The position numbers were made by a program, and so were the translations under genes. A model generated the notes under the pieces. That model was not told the DNA's origin. It saw only the letters and a list, made by a program, of their open reading frames with translations, and did not search any database. Below are positions 63,045 to 64,000 of a stretch of DNA of 64,000 nucleotides, one piece after another; position 1 is the first letter of the stretch; the number at the start of each line of letters is the position of its first letter. Source of the DNA: Alcaligenaceae bacterium (GTDB lineage: Bacteria; Pseudomonadota; Gammaproteobacteria; Burkholderiales; Burkholderiaceae_B); the NCBI GenBank assembly GCA_013416395.1, contig JACCEP010000010.1, positions 1 through 64,000 of the forward strand, written 5' to 3'.

Positions 63045-63518
63045 CTAGGGTTTGGCTGTACCTGCCTGCTGCTCGACCTTTCCGTTGCCCGGTGCGGCCG
63101 TATCGGACCCGGGGCGGGTAATAAAGCCCAGACGTTTGAGCCCTGCCGCCTTAGCGCTGCTCATAACCTGGGCAAGCACCTCGTAGCGCGTGTTGAGATC
63201 AGCGCGTATACGCAACTCGGGTTGCGGGTCATGGGCTGCTTCAGCGGCAAAGCGTAGTTTGAGATCAGCAGGTGCCACAGGCTGTTCGTTCCAGAACATA
63301 AGGCCATCGGCATCCACAGCGAGGTCGATAGTAATGGGATCTTGCTCGACAGGCTGGGCGGTGGCCTGTGGCACGTTGATCTTGATCGAATGACTGAGCA
63401 AGGGGGCCGTGATAATAAAGATAACCAGAAGAACCAGCATGACGTCAATAAGCGGCACCATGTTGATTTCATTGACGGTACTACTGCCCGCCTTGCTGTT
63501 GAAACTGCCGAATGCCAT
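63045..63518 (-). CDS. exbD: ExbD/TolR biopolymer transport protein
   Basis: A 157-residue inner-membrane protein of the proton-driven TonB motor. The single membrane helix includes the essential aspartate in MVPLIDVMLVLLVIFIIT, followed by a periplasmic domain (IKINVPQA). The start directly follows the exbB stop. With ExbB it would energise TonB receptors such as the one at 45865-48474. Confidence 0.92.
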   Translation of the reverse strand: MAFGSFNSKAGSSTVNEINMVPLIDVMLVLLVIFIITAPLLSHSIKINVPQATAQPVEQDPITIDLAVDADGLMFWNEQPVAPADLKLRFAAEAAHDPQPELRIRADLNTRYEVLAQVMSSAKAAGLKRLGFITRPGSDTAAPGNGKVEQQAGTAKP

Positions 63519-64000
63519 TTAGTTTCCTTTGCTGGTGGCAACTGCCATGCGGCGACCCTTGCCATTCCATTCGAAGGCCTGTTGGCCGGTAGACAAAAAG
63601 GTGAACAAGTCATGGGCAAATGCATCAAGCTTGGCCAGATAAACCCGGTTGCTGCGAACAAAACCGTTGTAGGCGAGCACAGCCGGAATCGCCACCGCGA
63701 GGCCAAGCCCCGTCATGATCAGCGCCTCGCCGACCGGGCCCGCAATTCGATTAATGGTGACGCCGTCAACTGACAGGCCAATACCGACCAGGGCGTGATA
63801 CACCCCCCACACCGTACCGAACAACCCCACAAAAGGGGCGGTGGATCCGACGGAGGCGAGCACGGTGAGGCCATTTTCGAACTTGGCTGTTTCTTCGTCA
63901 ATGACTTTGCGTATGGTGCGCGTGACAAAAGCCCCGGTTGAGCCTTTCTCTTCGAGCTTGAGTGCCCCATATTTAGCGTGATGCTTCTGTGCATGAATGG
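63519..64000 (-). CDS. exbB: ExbB/TolQ proton-channel protein (partial at window end)
   Basis: The C-terminal 159 residues of an ExbB/MotA/TolQ family protein; the frame continues beyond base 64000. The conserved region GLTVLASVGSTAPFVGLFGTV followed by WGVYHAL, and ALIMTGLGLAVAIPAVLAYN, mark the two channel helices. It is upstream of exbD in the same operon. Confidence 0.93.
   Translation of the reverse strand, partial: IHAQKHHAKYGALKLEEKGSTGAFVTRTIRKVIDEETAKFENGLTVLASVGSTAPFVGLFGTVWGVYHALVGIGLSVDGVTINRIAGPVGEALIMTGLGLAVAIPAVLAYNGFVRSNRVYLAKLDAFAHDLFTFLSTGQQAFEWNGKGRRMAVATSKGN

Overview
The window looks like a chromosomal segment of a metabolically versatile betaproteobacterium, most likely Burkholderiales and close to Alcaligenaceae (Bordetella, Achromobacter or Pusillimonas type). 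The reasons are its moderate GC content, three TctC/Bug periplasmic binding proteins, many LysR and GntR regulated organic-acid catabolic islands, a fused hydantoinase/oxoprolinase and a beta-ketoadipate branch. I saw no rRNA, tRNA, CRISPR array or prophage. The assignment to a group is inference from gene content only.

Layout. 1-350 is insertion-sequence debris: the 3' end of an IS3-family transposase followed by an element resembling the right end of an IS200/IS605 tnpB unit. 408-3500 holds a NarK nitrate/nitrite transporter with an FNR-type box, an FMN reductase and a cold-shock protein. 3692-3903 is a degenerate 43-bp tandem repeat, followed by a BCCT (BetT-like) transporter. 6311-11116 is a CoA-linked acid pathway (MaoC hydratase, SDR, CaiB/BaiF CoA-transferase, Bug protein) with a divergent LysR gene. 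11244-19955 is a sugar-acid operon: IlvD/Edd dehydratase, enolase-superfamily dehydratase, DapA-type aldolase, TctCBA transporter, GntR regulator and 2-hydroxyacid dehydrogenase. 20179-23044 is a tightly coupled transporter, lactonase-like amidohydrolase and GntR/UTRA operon behind a long palindrome. 23196-25212 contains an acyltransferase and a second FMN reductase. 25615-35573 is a run of plus-strand genes: an acyl-CoA dehydrogenase pair, nitronate monooxygenase, enoyl-CoA hydratase, a TRAP transporter and an ADP-forming acyl-CoA synthetase.

35736-43059 combines a fused HyuA/HyuB hydrolase, a class III aminotransferase, a DUF1338 (2-oxoadipate dioxygenase family) enzyme and a LysR regulator. 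This set could take 6-oxopipecolate to 2-aminoadipate, 2-oxoadipate and 2-hydroxyglutarate. 43151-49633 is an iron or heme acquisition locus: FecI-like sigma factor with a Fur-like box, a FecR protein reduced to its cytosolic domain, a TonB-dependent receptor lacking the signalling domain, a hemophilin-like secreted protein and a Slam outer-membrane translocator. 49957-53207 encodes a CuA-type heme-copper enzyme in the order subunit II, subunit I, SenC, membrane protein. Subunit I lacks the active-site tyrosine, so the locus looks like an sNOR (NorSY) nitric oxide reductase rather than an oxidase.

54039-58868 is a catechol ortho-cleavage branch (catB, catC, pcaD, a Bug protein, a CatR/BenM-type LysR and its ATAC-N7-GTAT site), interrupted by a relic of a zeta-toxin module. 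59050-61135 holds a class V aminotransferase and a class II aldolase. 61153-62917 is a TctD/TctE-like two-component system, and the window ends in exbD and a partial exbB.

The candidates most worth attention are the Slam/hemophilin locus with its dismantled Fec signalling chain, the sNOR-like cluster, and the oxoprolinase/DUF1338 cluster.
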